From Diphasiastrum complanatum (lineage: Eukaryota > Streptophyta > Lycopodiopsida > Lycopodiales > Lycopodiaceae), in the NCBI GenBank assembly GCA_029204225.1, contig CM055108.1:16894222-16958221 (forward strand): a stretch of 64,000 nucleotides of DNA, given 5' to 3'. Of the stretch, positions 35,105 through 46,700 are shown piece after piece. How positions within the stretch are numbered: position 1 is the first letter of the stretch; each line of letters opens with the position of its first letter. A program made the position numbers and the translations under genes. A model generated the notes under the pieces. The model was not told the origin of the DNA. It made no database searches and was given only the letters and a program-made list of their open reading frames with translations.

Positions 35105-35467
35105 TCAATATTTAACAATTTGTTCAACCTGACTGTACCATATGCACGCTTGTTTTCTTAGCAGACCAGGGAAGATTCGTAGTTTATCTACGTCAGTTCC
35201 TTTGTAATCTGCATTAGCGATTGACTCGAATTGCGAGACATAGCTATCTGCCTCATTGGAAGAAGTCCCTTTAAAATAATCGTACTTAATTTTTGAGATA
35301 GAAGTGAAACGTGCAACAGGACCCTCCATACCGAAGCTAATTAGGAGTTCAAGTAACTGAGCAGTGATTTTGTTTAGATTTTTTCGACTAGTACTCTCAC
35401 TCTGTCTTCGTAAAAATTCCTCTCTAAGCTTACGATATCGTTCTAATCGAGATTCTCTATCTGACAT
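35105..35467 (-). pseudogene. Truncated Ty3/gypsy gag
   Basis: A 120-codon ORF starts only 37 bases after the primer-binding site. It reads MSDRESRLERYRKLREEFL, then VARFTSISKIKYDYFKGTS and YVSQFESIANADYKGTDVD, then LLRKQACIWYSQVE. The F.G....A..Y...FE.I.......D..R...L...A..WY spacing is that of retrotransposon gag. It stops where LTR sequence has been joined on, so most of gag is missing. Confidence 0.7.
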
Positions 35468-35503
35468 ACACTAGAGATGGAGATGGATGTGTCAGATTTC
35501 TTA

Positions 35504-35521
35504 TCCCCGACAACGGCGCCA
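35504..35521 (-). promoter_or_regulatory. Primer-binding site, Athila/Tat type
   Basis: The minus strand reads TGGCGCCGTTGTCGGGGA, one change from the site TGGCGCCGTTGCCGGGGA found in plant Athila/Tat gypsy elements (thought to pair with tRNA-Asp). Confidence 0.8.
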
Positions 35522-35526
35522 AAAAT

Positions 35527-36786
35527 TGGTATATGTCGTACTATACCATCAAGGTTAATATAGATTTGTAGTAAATAGTATCATTCCCACAGAGGATAGC
35601 GTTAGAAAGTTATCTTCTTGGTACAGTTTATGATAAGTAGTTTCGAGTGTTATTCTGGTCGTCGACAAACATTAAAAAGTAATCAGTATTACTTGTGTTT
35701 GAGGAATGTAATGTTAATAATTTCAGAACAACAATCTGGCCTCTATCAAATCGAATGAAACACATTCTACAGATGAGATGTTATCAGACTAGTACAGCAG
35801 TGCTACACTCTGGCTGATTAAGGTGCCAAAAGAGAGTCGAGAAGTGTTCGATGTATTCACGATTGTGCAGACAATTAATTAATTGTGTTCGTTCGTTTCT
35901 AGACAGAAGTCCTCAACATCTTAAGTCCAATTTAATGGTTAAAGAACACATATAGTTTTAGATCATGTTAGAAACTTATGTCAATTACAATCAGGAACAC
36001 AAATCAAAGACTCAATTCTTCAGACAGAGACTGTCATCTCATATGTATACATACAGTTTTATTCAATGAACGTGCTAGACTGCACCAAAGTTAGTCGTTA
36101 TTCGAGTGCCGAAAAAAAAGTATTCGCAACAGACGAATAAGATGGTTTTAAGACAGTTCTTTAGAGCATGTTTTACGGATACACAACAAACGACTGTAAT
36201 GCACTAGAGAGTCTGTCTGATCATAGAGTAATTCATGTAATGCGTTAGAGATTGCTAGTAGACTCAAGATCACTCACACTCAACAGTGCGGAGAACAGAG
36301 ATAAGGGAGAGTAACTCTCAACGCTCTATTCACTTCTTCAACCTCTTACATATGCATAAACTCTTCTTTCTCGATGCTTGAGACTGAAGTGTGAGATCAA
36401 CATATGTTTTATCGGGCGAACAAAACACCTCTAAAACAACAGGTGCGTTGCTCCTGCGAAAGGGTCTAGTTAACAATTAGACTAAGTATACGTTCAATTA
36501 TACCATAAGAATTATATTTAACTAAGAGTTAAGATTACTCTAGTTTAACATGTCTTTTCATATCTAGTCGTTTCATGTGGACGGCCTAGTAAAAGTTATC
36601 CAAGACAATGTCTTTCATTTTAAAGGTCTTGCCCTTAATTACAAGGCAAGTACTTCGGAGATATATTTCAAAAAATGACTTAAGCCTCTTCATGATTTAT
36701 ACTTATCCAGCTCATATCCTCATTTTTGAGTATATCATGCCATATTTATGTTGATATTCAATATTTGAAAATTTCGTGGCATCACA
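35527..36786 (-). repeat. 5' LTR of the nested gypsy element (1260 bp)
   Basis: TG...CA ends (plus: TGGTATATGTCG...GGCATCACA). Parts of it recur at 34753-35012 and 35045-35118. The length fits the long LTRs of the Athila/Tat group. Confidence 0.78.
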
Positions 36787-36789
36787 CTT

Positions 36790-37257
36790 CCGAAACACCA
36801 CTCATAGTGGTATGTACCAATTCAACATCCTAATTGGTTCTCCAATTGCCACAAGTTGATCTCTCAGCTCATTTATCCTTGTGAAGAAAGATCCCATCGA
36901 TTCGCCTTCTTCCATCCTGATTGCGTTCAATCTCGGCTTCAAGAACATGGTTTGAGCTAGATTGCAAGTTTGAAATTGCATTCTAAGAGCTTCCCAAGCT
37001 CCCCTAGTTGTTGTGGCATCACTTGTATGGGTAATCACATGGTCTTTTACTGAAAGGTTGATCAAGGACAATGCTCTCTGTGCCTTTTTATCAAAGGCCC
37101 TCATGTCACCTAAAGTGGTATTAGTCTGGACTTCAATACCTACAATAATGTCTCATAACTCCTTCTCCATCTTCATTTTGAATTTCCAGATGTTGTAGCT
37201 AGAAGGCCCATCAAGTTTGCTAGCATCACCCAAAATCGCCTCATTGATGTTTGTCAT
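36790..37257 (-). pseudogene. Copia gag N-terminal part of A2
   Basis: The gag ATG is at 37257 (MTNINEAILGDASKLDGPSS), with an in-frame TGA near 37165 where the family would have Trp. The ORF from 37104 reads MRAFDKKAQRALSLINLSV, GAWEALRMQFQTCNLAQTMF and ELRDQLVAIGEPI before the nested gypsy element cuts it. Element A1 keeps only the first ten codons of the same gag. Confidence 0.82.
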
Positions 37258-38429
37258 TTCCAAACTACTTGAAACTCCACATGTAGGCTAAAAAGTGTAT
37301 GTTGAAGCCAACCGTGATGTCAAAAGAAAAAAATAATGACCTGCAATTTTTGGCTTACCAGGCCACCCACTGCTTTTCCACCAAATTGAAAGCCAAATTG
37401 GCATCGCCTTCCAAAATGCTTCTTGTCACCAACTTCTGACTATGTGCCCAATGGAATGGTGAAATCACTTTTTGTGAGCTCCGGACACTTTCTCCATGAC
37501 AATCACTCTGTTTTGACATACCATACTTGTAGCTATAGTCAAAGTGCCCTTTGTTTGGAGGCTATAGCCTTTCGTTTGGCCAAAATAGGCTAAAGGAGGT
37601 AAAAATAAGGGCACTTTAAGTTTTTGAATTGTCTTTTCACCTTGAAGGGACTTCACTCTTCACCAATTTCAAGGCCCAACTCAAATTTCAATTTTTAAAG
37701 AAGTTGAAGTGCCTTCTGCACTTCGGGCTGATGGCCTAGATCACTCCTTGGCCAGTCGATTTCAACCGTTGATCACTATGACCCCATATCCAATGATCAT
37801 AGGCTTCCAGGTGCACCCTACAAGCTTCTTGGGATTGCTACACCCCTCCATGCACTACGGGATTAGCGTGACTGGCCGCGCACACCGGCCCGTGACCTTC
37901 ATCACGACCATCTTCATCTTTATTCAAGCTTTCTTCACCAAGCTTCAGATATGGCTGATCTACAAATGTGGATTCAACTCTCTTGCTGGAGCATGGCTGC
38001 TCATGGCCTTCCAGGGATCAATTCAACTACTTAGGACACCCACCACCACCAAGTTACAGCTTCCAAAAAGCTTCAGAAACAAGAAAGATTTGTAATTGCT
38101 CAGCTTAAAACCCTAGCTGAATGAAGAATGAGCTTTTATTGGACTTCATTCAGTCTTTTTTAGAAATACTTTTTGCAGCTACCTATCCCACTGAGGTCGC
38201 CCTACAGTAAGCTGTCTTTTGCTTCAAACCATTCTTAAAACGGTATTCGATTGGATTCATGCCAATCACAAATGCCAAGCAACCCTCCTTCATTTTGGGC
38301 TTCAATTTCTACTTGCTTTCTGATTCAGCCGACAATTCCCTGTCTTTGATTTGGTTTTGTGCTTCCCAACCAACAAACCGTCGTGAATTCGTAGCTCTCC
38401 ATTCCTATCCGGTAATTGTAGCCACCAAG

Positions 38430-38441
38430 GCTCTGATACCA
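38430..38441 (-). promoter_or_regulatory. Primer-binding site of A2
   Basis: The minus strand reads TGGTATCAGAGC, perfect, with no spacer after the LTR end AACT at 38442. This helps to fix the unusual LTR terminus. Confidence 0.93.
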
Positions 38442-38695
38442 AGTTGAGAATATTGTTTAAAAACCCGACCGAATCAATCACCACAACACAACGTCAAGTG
38501 CAATAAGACAAGACAATAGAATTAGTCTCCCATAAATTGTATATTTACACTAATAAGCAAGTACAAAGATAAAGTTGCTTAAGAGCACTCAAAGGGCTCG
38601 TAAAAGAAAGACGGCCCGATAATTCTAGAACTGAGCACATGTGGTGCCGTCAAAATTAGAAAGCACTGTATAAGTCAATCATTGCTATTTGAACT
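38442..38695 (-). repeat. 5' LTR of A2 (254 bp)
   Basis: Partner of 31677-31930. Element-sense ends are AGTTCAAATAGC and TATTCTCAACT. The terminal four bases are inverted repeats of each other. Confidence 0.93.
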
Positions 38696-38953
38696 GGAAG
38701 CCAACCTCAATAGAAGATGAAATCAACTCCTATCTAGCGCAGTTCCCACATGAAAGCTCACGCGGCGGCTTGGCAACTCTCAGTGACAATAAAGAAGATC
38801 AAGGGCAATGAGTTGGCCTATATTCCAAACTTAGGTGCTCAGCCAGAATGGAGAAAAAGGTTGTTTGAACGCGACCCTACGACCATCAGGTCGTACGTCA
38901 CCAGCCCCAGGCAGCTAAGGGTCAATGCCCTCTACCTCCCCTATCCACAATGA
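38696..38953 (+). other. Right half of the locus split by A2
   Basis: Continues 31321-31676 after the GGAAG duplication. A 67-codon ORF (38750-38953: MKAHAAAWQLSVTIKKIKG, ...RKRLFERDPTTIRSYVTSP) ends 15 bases before an LTR start at 38969, so it could be the 3' internal part of another LTR element. No family recognised. Confidence 0.35.
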
Positions 38954-38968
38954 TCTAAATAGGTGGAG

Positions 38969-39640
38969 TGTGACACCCCCTAGACAAAATCATGATCAAC
39001 ACAAAAAATTGGCTGAGAATAGAACCACAATACAGGTGGAAAATGGACGTAGACGCCAGGTGGCCCTTTTGCCTCTCAAAGAGGGTTAGTTCACTAGATA
39101 GGTGCCTAACTAAGCCAAGATGCTACTATTCTCACACCCTACAACATACAACATAAACTCTCTTTTCTCTATTCCTATATAAACGGGATGAACGAGAGAG
39201 ATGAGTTTGTTGTTCTGATGCATCAGTGTTAGTCATGCAGTAGTAGGCACACATTGTCACACAAACATATATGAAATTAGTAGTAGCTAATTCCTCGTAA
39301 GAGAGAATACAGACATCACTTGAAAATGTGTTGTAAAACTTGTTTATGAAAAATAGAGTTGCGGCATTCTATCTATGGTGTGTAATCTATGAATGATTTT
39401 GATGCTTGCTTATAGTAGATATATTCCCGCTGTTATTAAACATTATCTACTGTTCATAAACTTAAATCTAAATTTACAATGTCAATCTGTAGCTTGGAAG
39501 ATGGTAGATTTTAGTGCGCAGTAGTAGTTGTGGCTAAGAGTTCAGGCAATATTGGATTATTCTCCTTCTTACTGATCGAATAATCGGTTATAATCTTCAT
39601 CCATTGTTTATCCAGTTTTGCAGATTTTCTCGTGTCTTTA
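38969..39640 (+). repeat. Probable gypsy-type LTR with TATA box
   Basis: TGTGACACCCCCTAG at 38969 follows a purine-rich AGGTGGAG, as at a PPT/LTR boundary. A good TATA box (TATATAAA) lies at 39176-39183, about 210 bases inside. The downstream edge is a guess and no partner LTR is in the window. Confidence 0.4.
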
Positions 39641-40249
<609 letters not shown>

Positions 40250-40608
40250 CTTGCGAGCTTGAACACTCTTGAGCATTCTAGCTCATTTCTTAGAGTTGTT
40301 TAGAGATTGCTATTGTGCCACTACTTATCAACATAATGCTTAATTTAGACTTTCTTTTAGCTGTTCAAAAATTGGTTAGCATATGTAGTTTCGATCCGCA
40401 ATTTATTGTACTCATTTACTTTTGTTATGTTTTCATACTGAATCAATACTATCCTTTATTGTGTTCAGCTTCATCTCAGAATGTATGCAATTCTATATTC
40501 TCTTCACGATAATTATTTGTCTTGTGATTCGTGACTATTTCGCGAATGATTCGTGACTGATTATTTGTCTGATAATGTTCGATGCTTAATTGTTTGGCTA
40601 CGTAATCA

Positions 40609-41097
40609 CTATAGTACTGGCGATTTCAAAGTATTCAACAGATGCGCAGCCGCCTGAATGACGGGTTCCGTGATAGCCTCTATCACGTAACCATTGTTAG
40701 TCTGTATGGGGATTTCTGGTGCAGTTTGGGTGACGAAAGGCTTGATCAGAGTTTTGACGTTGCGATGGAAAAAGGGCTGACGATCATCGGACATAATGCC
40801 AATGGTAACCATCGAGTCAACGTTAATCCTGACCTTGTACGTGGTACCTTGGTACAAGAAGTGGAAACGAGTCGTTTTCTCATCCTAGGTGGCGTAGGCA
40901 TGAAGGGCGAGGCCCATGTTAATCTCAGAATGGAAGAGCGCCGAGTAAAAGTCCATTGCTGCTAGAAGTGGACCGGCTGTCTGTAGCCATGGTTGGATCA
41001 GAGCGTCAGAGGGTAGAGGTCAAATCTGTGTGGCCTCGGGGATGTCACACTGGATCACCTGTTTGGCACCAAAGTCTTCAGAGGATGAGGAGACCAT
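40609..41097 (-). pseudogene. Unrecognised protein-coding remnant with two in-frame stops
   Basis: From the ATG at 41097 one frame runs MVSSSSEDFGAKQVIQCDIP..., a TGA at about 41020, then ALIQPWLQTAGPLLAAMDFY and SEINMGLALHAYAT, a TAG at about 40888, then FHFLYQGTTYKVRINVDSM, ...HRNVKTLIKPFVTQTAPEI and EPVIQAAAHLLN to 40609. The frame is kept across both stops over 160 codons, which argues for a recently dead gene. The central part (AMDFY...YKVRINVDS) faintly recalls the putative plant transposon protein domain found beside gypsy-type elements, but I would not name it. No zinc-finger or catalytic motif is seen. Confidence 0.5.
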
Positions 41098-41099
41098 GT

Positions 41100-42181
41100 T
41101 AGAAGTGATGATTAGAGGTCAAAAAAATAGGAAAAATGGTGGAAAATGGAAAAGGGTGTGGAAGCGACAGAAAACTGTGAATAACGAGTGTTGGATGACA
41201 AGAAGTGTAGTTGAGGGCACAGATCGGTATTCAGTATGATCAGAGGATAGCTGGTAGGGAGTTTGGTCACAAACGGAGAACTTGGTAAATTTCGACAGAG
41301 CTTTGCTAGCAAAGGTGACAAATGACTCGAATTCAGCCCTTATATAGCGGAATTTAGAGTGCATATTAGGTGTAATCCACTTTTTCTTGCTCAGTTCCAC
41401 CCAAATTTTGGCAGACACCTTCTTCACAAAATTCTAAGACCTCAGGGAAGTCTGCGAGAGTTCAGAAGGTGATTTGACTACTATGTGAAGATTCTGCGAG
41501 GGTTCAGGCTGTCTACGAGGGTTCAACACTCGCCGAAAGTGATTTCTCGCACAACTTGTTTTTGTGATTGGATTTTCAAGATCAGACCATGTAGGTAGGC
41601 TAATTTCACTTCTCTGATTTCATTTAGGCACCTTGCAAGGGTTGGTAAGATGATCTTGAGGCTCTACGAGGGTTCTGAAAATTCAGTTTATGGAAACTCT
41701 CGCATACACTAAAAACTGATGATTCCTCCATTAGGAACTCTCGTAGATATTTTCATGGATGCATATGGGTCAAATCTGGTGACTGTCCAAGTTTCAAGAG
41801 CTATCTCCCAGGAGATATCAAAAAATCATGAAAAAAGTGCTCTTTCAGAGTGTTTTTAGATGAGATCTCGAGATGTTCTGATTTTTAATTTTTGTAAACT
41901 AGTAATCAACTTCATCCATGCTTGATCTGACTATTGGTGGATCTCTGAAAGTTCTGATGGATACTTGGTAGTAGATCCATTAGTCAGTCTGATGATCTAC
42001 TTCCTTCTTGATCCTATCTGGATCTGGATCCTTCTTGGATTCTGATGGATTTTCTCGATCTTGCTAGATCTGGCTGAATCTAGATGGATCTAGCTTGATT
42101 TGTCTTGACCTTCTTAGATCTAGTGGTGATGGTTTAGTAAAATAGCTTTTCGTAACGTGCCATCGCCAATTTGGATCTATC
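41100..42181. other. No gene recognised
   Basis: 41440-41760 has repeated GCGAGAGTTC/TACGAGGGTTC phrases. 41980-42120 is GATCT/GGATC-rich low-complexity sequence. It may include the LTR of the gypsy element whose integrase ends at 42182. Confidence 0.3.
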
Positions 42182-42715
42182 TTACTGCGGTGGCCAGTAT
42201 TTGTGCAACCGGCTACCGTTGATGGGTGTATTGAATGGTGTCCCATCTAGCTTTTCCAAATTCATGGCTCCATGATTAAGAATTTCCTTGATCCTATAAG
42301 GACCTTCGCCTATGAATTTTAACTTTCCCTTGATCGCCTTGGTTTTATACATCAGGACTGGAGCAAAGATCCTTCTTTTGTAACCTACGATCATGCCATG
42401 CCTTGCGTCTTTCCTTTTCAGTTGCTAGTGCGTCCGCAGCTGGTAAGTGTGTTTCACAGAGTTTATGTAGAGCTTCATGGTGTAGTTGTAGAGATTTGGA
42501 CTCATTAAGACGTTGCGTGGTGGCAATCCTTAATGAGAGAACTAAAAACGCTACTAGCATTACAACATCCTGACCATATACCAATTGGAAGGGTGTTTGA
42601 TCAGTGCTTCCTTTATATGCTATCTTGAATGCCCACAGTGCAGCATGCAACTTATGTTCCCAATCCAATTTGCTAGCTTCAACTGTTTTTGTTAGCACGC
42701 AAGCAATCTCGCATG
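42182..42715 (-). pseudogene. Ty3/gypsy integrase C-terminal remnant
   Basis: On the minus strand from about 42715: ACVLTKTVEASKLDWEHKL, then HAALWAFKIAYKGSTDQTPF and LVYGQDVVMLVAFLVLSLRI, the end of a gypsy integrase core. In a shifted frame (42394-42182) comes KRRIFAPVLMYKTKAIKGKL, GPYRIKEILNHGAMNLEKLD and NGSRLHKYWPPQ, the C-terminal DNA-binding part. No chromodomain follows. The upstream part is lost where an exon of the methyltransferase-like gene begins. Confidence 0.8.
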
Positions 42716-42717
42716 AC

Positions 42718-42911
42718 ACATGTTGGAGCGACATGCAGGGTCGCATGTTCATTTGTTGGGATGGAAATCATCGGGTCGTTGGTTGGATGGAGGCAATACA
42801 TGAGGAGTTTTCGTGTGACATAAGTAGGCATGTGCTGGTCTGAGCCAGCTTCATCGAGCCTGATGTCCAGAGTGGAATGGCACTACTATCTTCCATGAAC
42901 CGAATCAATAG
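42718..42911 (+). pseudogene. Upstream exon of the methyltransferase-like gene, ParB-like motif
   Basis: The frame runs from about 42721 for 64 codons with one TGA (42841-42843): CWSDMQGRMFICWDGNHRV, VGWMEAIHEEFSCDISRHV, then after the stop ASFIEPDVQSGMALLSSMNR. DGNHR (42760-42774) is the kind of motif found in the ParB/sulfiredoxin fold (DGxHR). A possible splice donor GTTTGT follows at 42912. It lies on the same strand as the exons at 49201-52124, separated only by element F and about 190 bases of intron. That the two are one gene is inferred. The phase at this donor does not fit the next block, so a small exon may be missing. Confidence 0.5.
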
Positions 42912-43024
42912 GTTTGTCTAGTAGCTTTAGTATTTCCTTAAATTTGGTTGGTAGTAATTGCTTGGATAATTTATTTGTTGATTGATTGTCAATCTGAATC
43001 AGGCTAAATGAGATTGGAATTGTA

Positions 43025-43029
43025 AAAAC
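43025..43029. other. Target-site duplication AAAAC of element F (left copy)
   Basis: AAAAC directly precedes the left LTR and is repeated at 49132-49136 directly after the right LTR. Removing F restores one uninterrupted intron sequence. Confidence 0.93.
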
Positions 43030-43711
43030 TGTAAAAATTACAGCAAATAAGGATCCTAAAACACTTGAAATGATGAGGAAAACAATAGATTATGATTTCA
43101 TAAGATTAGCACAAGTTGAAACATCAAAATCCATCAAAAATCTATGCTTGAACCTCACTAAATGGCCCAAATCCTTGAAGAAGGCTTCACACGTGTGAAA
43201 GTACGGCCTCCCACAGTCTGAGTACTGTACACCAGACCTACATTCAATCCTATAATCATTAGTAATCACAAGTACTCAAACAATTATGAACATAGAGAGC
43301 AATTGCACCATTATGAGAGAAAAAACATGAAATTGCTTGATTGATTTTGGTGAGATATCATCACCTATATATACATGATCCATCACGGTTTTGGGCAGGT
43401 ATGAGTAGCCCTAAACCTATCCCTAATGCTAATTTTGGTGGATCTTTCATCCCTACCAAGTTAGGGTTGGAATCTTGGAGATCCCTCAACAATGCAAAAA
43501 TTACCAAAAATAGCTCCTATTTTTTCTCCCTTGTATCTAAGCATAATTTGGACTCATTCCAAAGGTTCTAACACTTAGGTCTACTTGAGAACATCCTTAT
43601 GAATGGAATCCTATGCTATTTGGCACGTGTGACAAGCCACATCATGACCATCTAACTATTTACAAGTCATATGACCAAAACTAGTCAAGCTAGAATTGTG
43701 AATTTTTAACA
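43030..43711 (-). repeat. 3' LTR of element F (682 bp)
   Basis: Direct repeat of 48450-49131. CACACGTGTG lies at 43188-43197 inside a longer palindrome (TTCACACGTGTGAA), and a second CACGTGTG near 43624. A minus-strand TATATATAGG (plus 43374-43383) is a likely TATA box in element sense. The small ORF at 43341-43571 recurs in the other LTR and is not a gene. Confidence 0.96.
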
Positions 43712-43725
43712 CTCCTCCTCACTAT

Positions 43726-46700
43726 CTAGCTTGGTTCAATCATTGCTTTACTAATCACTCCAAGTGATGATCTGAACTTCATAAAAGGTGTCTTTTGAAG
43801 TGGTTTAGTAAGTAGATCAGCTACACATTCATTGCTTGGAACATGCTCCAAAGCAATCTCCTTGGCTTGCACCATTTCTCTCACAAAGTGATGGCATATC
43901 TCAATGTGCTTAGATCTTGCATGGAAGATTGGGTTAGATGCAAGGTGTTGGGCTGATATATTGTCATTGTAGATGATTGGTGCCTCCTCTGAATCCATGA
44001 TCTTTAGTTCCACCAATAATCTCTTGATCCAAAGTACCTCCTTTGTAGTGGTTGTCAAAGCTTTGTACTCGGCCTCGGTTGAAGATAGAGATATAGTTTC
44101 TTGCTTTTTTGAAAGCCATGAAACCACACCTTCTCCTATGAAAGTTGAATAGGCACTTGTTGATTTCCTATCCCTCTTGTCCCCTGCAAAATCTGAATCA
44201 CTAAATGCATGAAGGTTAATCACATCTCCTCTATATAGAATCCCAAAATCCAATGTACCCGAGATGTATCTTAGAATCCTCTTAGCCTTTTTCCAATGGA
44301 TATTCAATGGCTTTTGCATGGATTGGCTCAACCTACATACACTAAAGCTAAGATCTGGTCTAGTTATAGTGATCCACATTAAGGAACCTATAAGTTGCCT
44401 AAACAAAGTGATGTCCATGAAGGATCTTTCATCATCTTCATTTGGCACTTTTACATCTTGCTCCATTGGTGTGTCAACACTTTTGCATACTTCCATCTTA
44501 AACTTCTTCAAAAGACTTTGAGCATAGTTTACTTGACTTATAAAGATAAAATCAGACCCTCTAAGTACTTCTATGCCTAAGATGAAGTGAAGACACCCTA
44601 GATCTACCATCTTGAACTCTAAGGATAGATCTATTTTGATTTTTTCAATACCATCAAAACTATTTCCACTAATGATGATGTCATCTACATAAATGAGTAA
44701 AAGTACAATACCAACATCATCAAACTTAATGTAAAGAGTGGGATCATATTCACTTTGAACATAAGAAAGTGAAATAAGATAGCAATGTAGTCTTGAATTC
44801 CAAGATTTGTTCTCCATTCCATGCTTGATGAACCCTTGTGGCTGCTCCATATAGATATCCTCTTCCAAAAAACCATTCAAGAAAGCATTAGAGACATCCA
44901 TTTGACATAGAATCCATCCAAAATGTGATGCAAGTGCAATGATTAGTCTTATTGTGACCATCTTGGCCATGGGTGCAAAAGTTTCCTCATAGTCTATCCC
45001 TCTCTCTTGAGCATAACCTTTTGCAACTAATCTTGCTTTATGTTTGTTAACACTCCCATTTGCATTCAACTTAACCTTGAAGACCCACTTGCATCCTATT
45101 ACATTCCTTTGAGGTCTCTCAACAAGCAACCAAGTTTCATTCTCAATCAAGGCATCATACTCATCCAACATAGCTTTATACCATTCTTTGGAGTTCAATG
45201 CATCTTCAACATTAGACGGTTCTTCAAAACTAGATAAAGCATAAGAAGTGGATGATATACCCTCAACTTGCTGTCCTTTGCCTTGATATGTGAGCCTTGA
45301 TGGCTCCACTTTTGCCCTTGAAGATCTCCTTGGTGTGATAGGTGGGTTTGGTGCTTGCTCCTCCATGAGCTCCTCCTCAAAACCAAGATCTTGCTCCTCG
45401 GCCATCTTCTTCTTGATTATTGGAGCACTTGAGCCTTCTTCAAGCATATGCATATGATGTTCATCAAAGATGACATCCCTTGAAACAACAAATTTGTTCA
45501 AGGATGGGAGATAGACTTTGTAGCCCTTGCTTGAGCTTGCATATCCAAGCATGATCCCTCTTGTGGAAGATGGATCCTCCTTGGTTCTTGTTTCCAATGG
45601 CACATGCACATAACATATACACCCAAAAACTTTCAAGTGATTAAGATTGGGTTTCTTTCCATACAACATCTCATATGGAGTTTTGCCTTCAATTGCTTTG
45701 CAAGACACCCTATTCATCAAGTAGTTTGCACATACAAGAGACTCACCCCAAAAGGATTTGGGCAAACAAGCATCTAATCTTAAAGCCTTAGAACATTCAC
45801 ATAATGTTCTATTCCGCAACTCCATTTTGTTGAGGAGTGTAAGGACAAGAAGTCTCTTTCTTGATCCCTTCCTCCTCACAAAAGGCCTTGAACTCATTGG
45901 AGATGAATTCTCCACCATTGTCACTTCTAAGAATCTTGATGCTATGATTATGATGCTTTTCCACAAACAACTTGAACTTTACAAAAGTATCAAATACTTG
46001 AGACTTGAAGGAAAGTAAGAACACCCAACAATATCTTGAGTAGTCATCAATGAAGGTTAAAAACATGGATGAACCTCCATTAGATTTGGTGCTAACAATG
46101 TGCACATCCGAGTGTATGAGTTCAAGAGGATGAGATGACTTTGTGATGGAGTTAGGAAACACCTTCTTATGTGCCTTGGATAAGGCACAAGCTTCACAAA
46201 CCTTGTCTTCCTTCCCAATAGACCTTGGTAGGCCTAAAGCATACTCCTCCTTGATCATAGCCTCCATGGAACCCGAGTTGACATGTCCAAGTCTTTTGTG
46301 CCATAAAGTAAAGGTAGATATCTTGCTCTTCTCGGCCAACATGACAACATTAGTATCCACAAATGCATCCAGCTTATAAAGTTTGCCAAGTCTAGTGCCC
46401 TTAGCCACTATCTTACCCTTCTTCTTGATGAAACATTCATTTGAAGCAAAGTCAACATTGAAACCATTGTCTACCATTTGGCCAACACTTAGTAGATTCT
46501 TTGTTATTGTAGGAATGTACAAAACACCTTCTATGTTGATCTTTTTGGAAGATCCTAAGCAAAGGGGAATGCTACCAACTCCTTCAATCTTACAAGCTTC
46601 ATCATTTGCTGTATAGATAGACTTTATAGGTCCATCATAAGATAAGAGAGAAGAGAAAAACTCCCTTTTACTAGTCATGTGTGAACTAGCACCCGAGTCA

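Larger units (their letters stand above)
34753..36786 (-). mobile_element. Nested Ty3/gypsy (Athila/Tat-like) deletion derivative
   Basis: On the minus strand: a 1260-bp 5' LTR (36786-35527, TGTGATGCCACG...TATACCA), an Athila/Tat-type primer-binding site, a short gag ORF (35467-35105), then truncated LTR pieces. One piece (35118-about 35045) is fused straight to gag. Another (35010-34753) has an internal deletion of about 700 bases relative to the full LTR and lacks its last 270 bases. There is no pol. It sits in the gag/protease region of A2, so it is younger than A2. Confidence 0.8.
31677..38695 (-). mobile_element. Ty1/copia element A2 (family A), complete ends, nested insertion inside
   Basis: The two LTRs are each 254 bp and are bounded by an exact 5-bp duplication GGAAG (31672-31676 and 38696-38700). 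In element sense the LTR runs AGTT...AACT, so the ends are not TG...CA. The primer-binding site abuts the 5' LTR and a GAGGGAGAG tract abuts the 3' LTR. Inside are gag (36790-37257), a nested gypsy derivative (about 34753-36786) and pol from gag-pre-integrase on (34745-32022). Protease and the gag C-terminus are missing around the nested insertion. Many stops make it non-functional. Confidence 0.93.

Noticed and set aside
43341-43571. A 76-codon ORF repeated at 48761-48991
   Set aside because: It is part of both F LTRs, antisense to the element, and has no motif.
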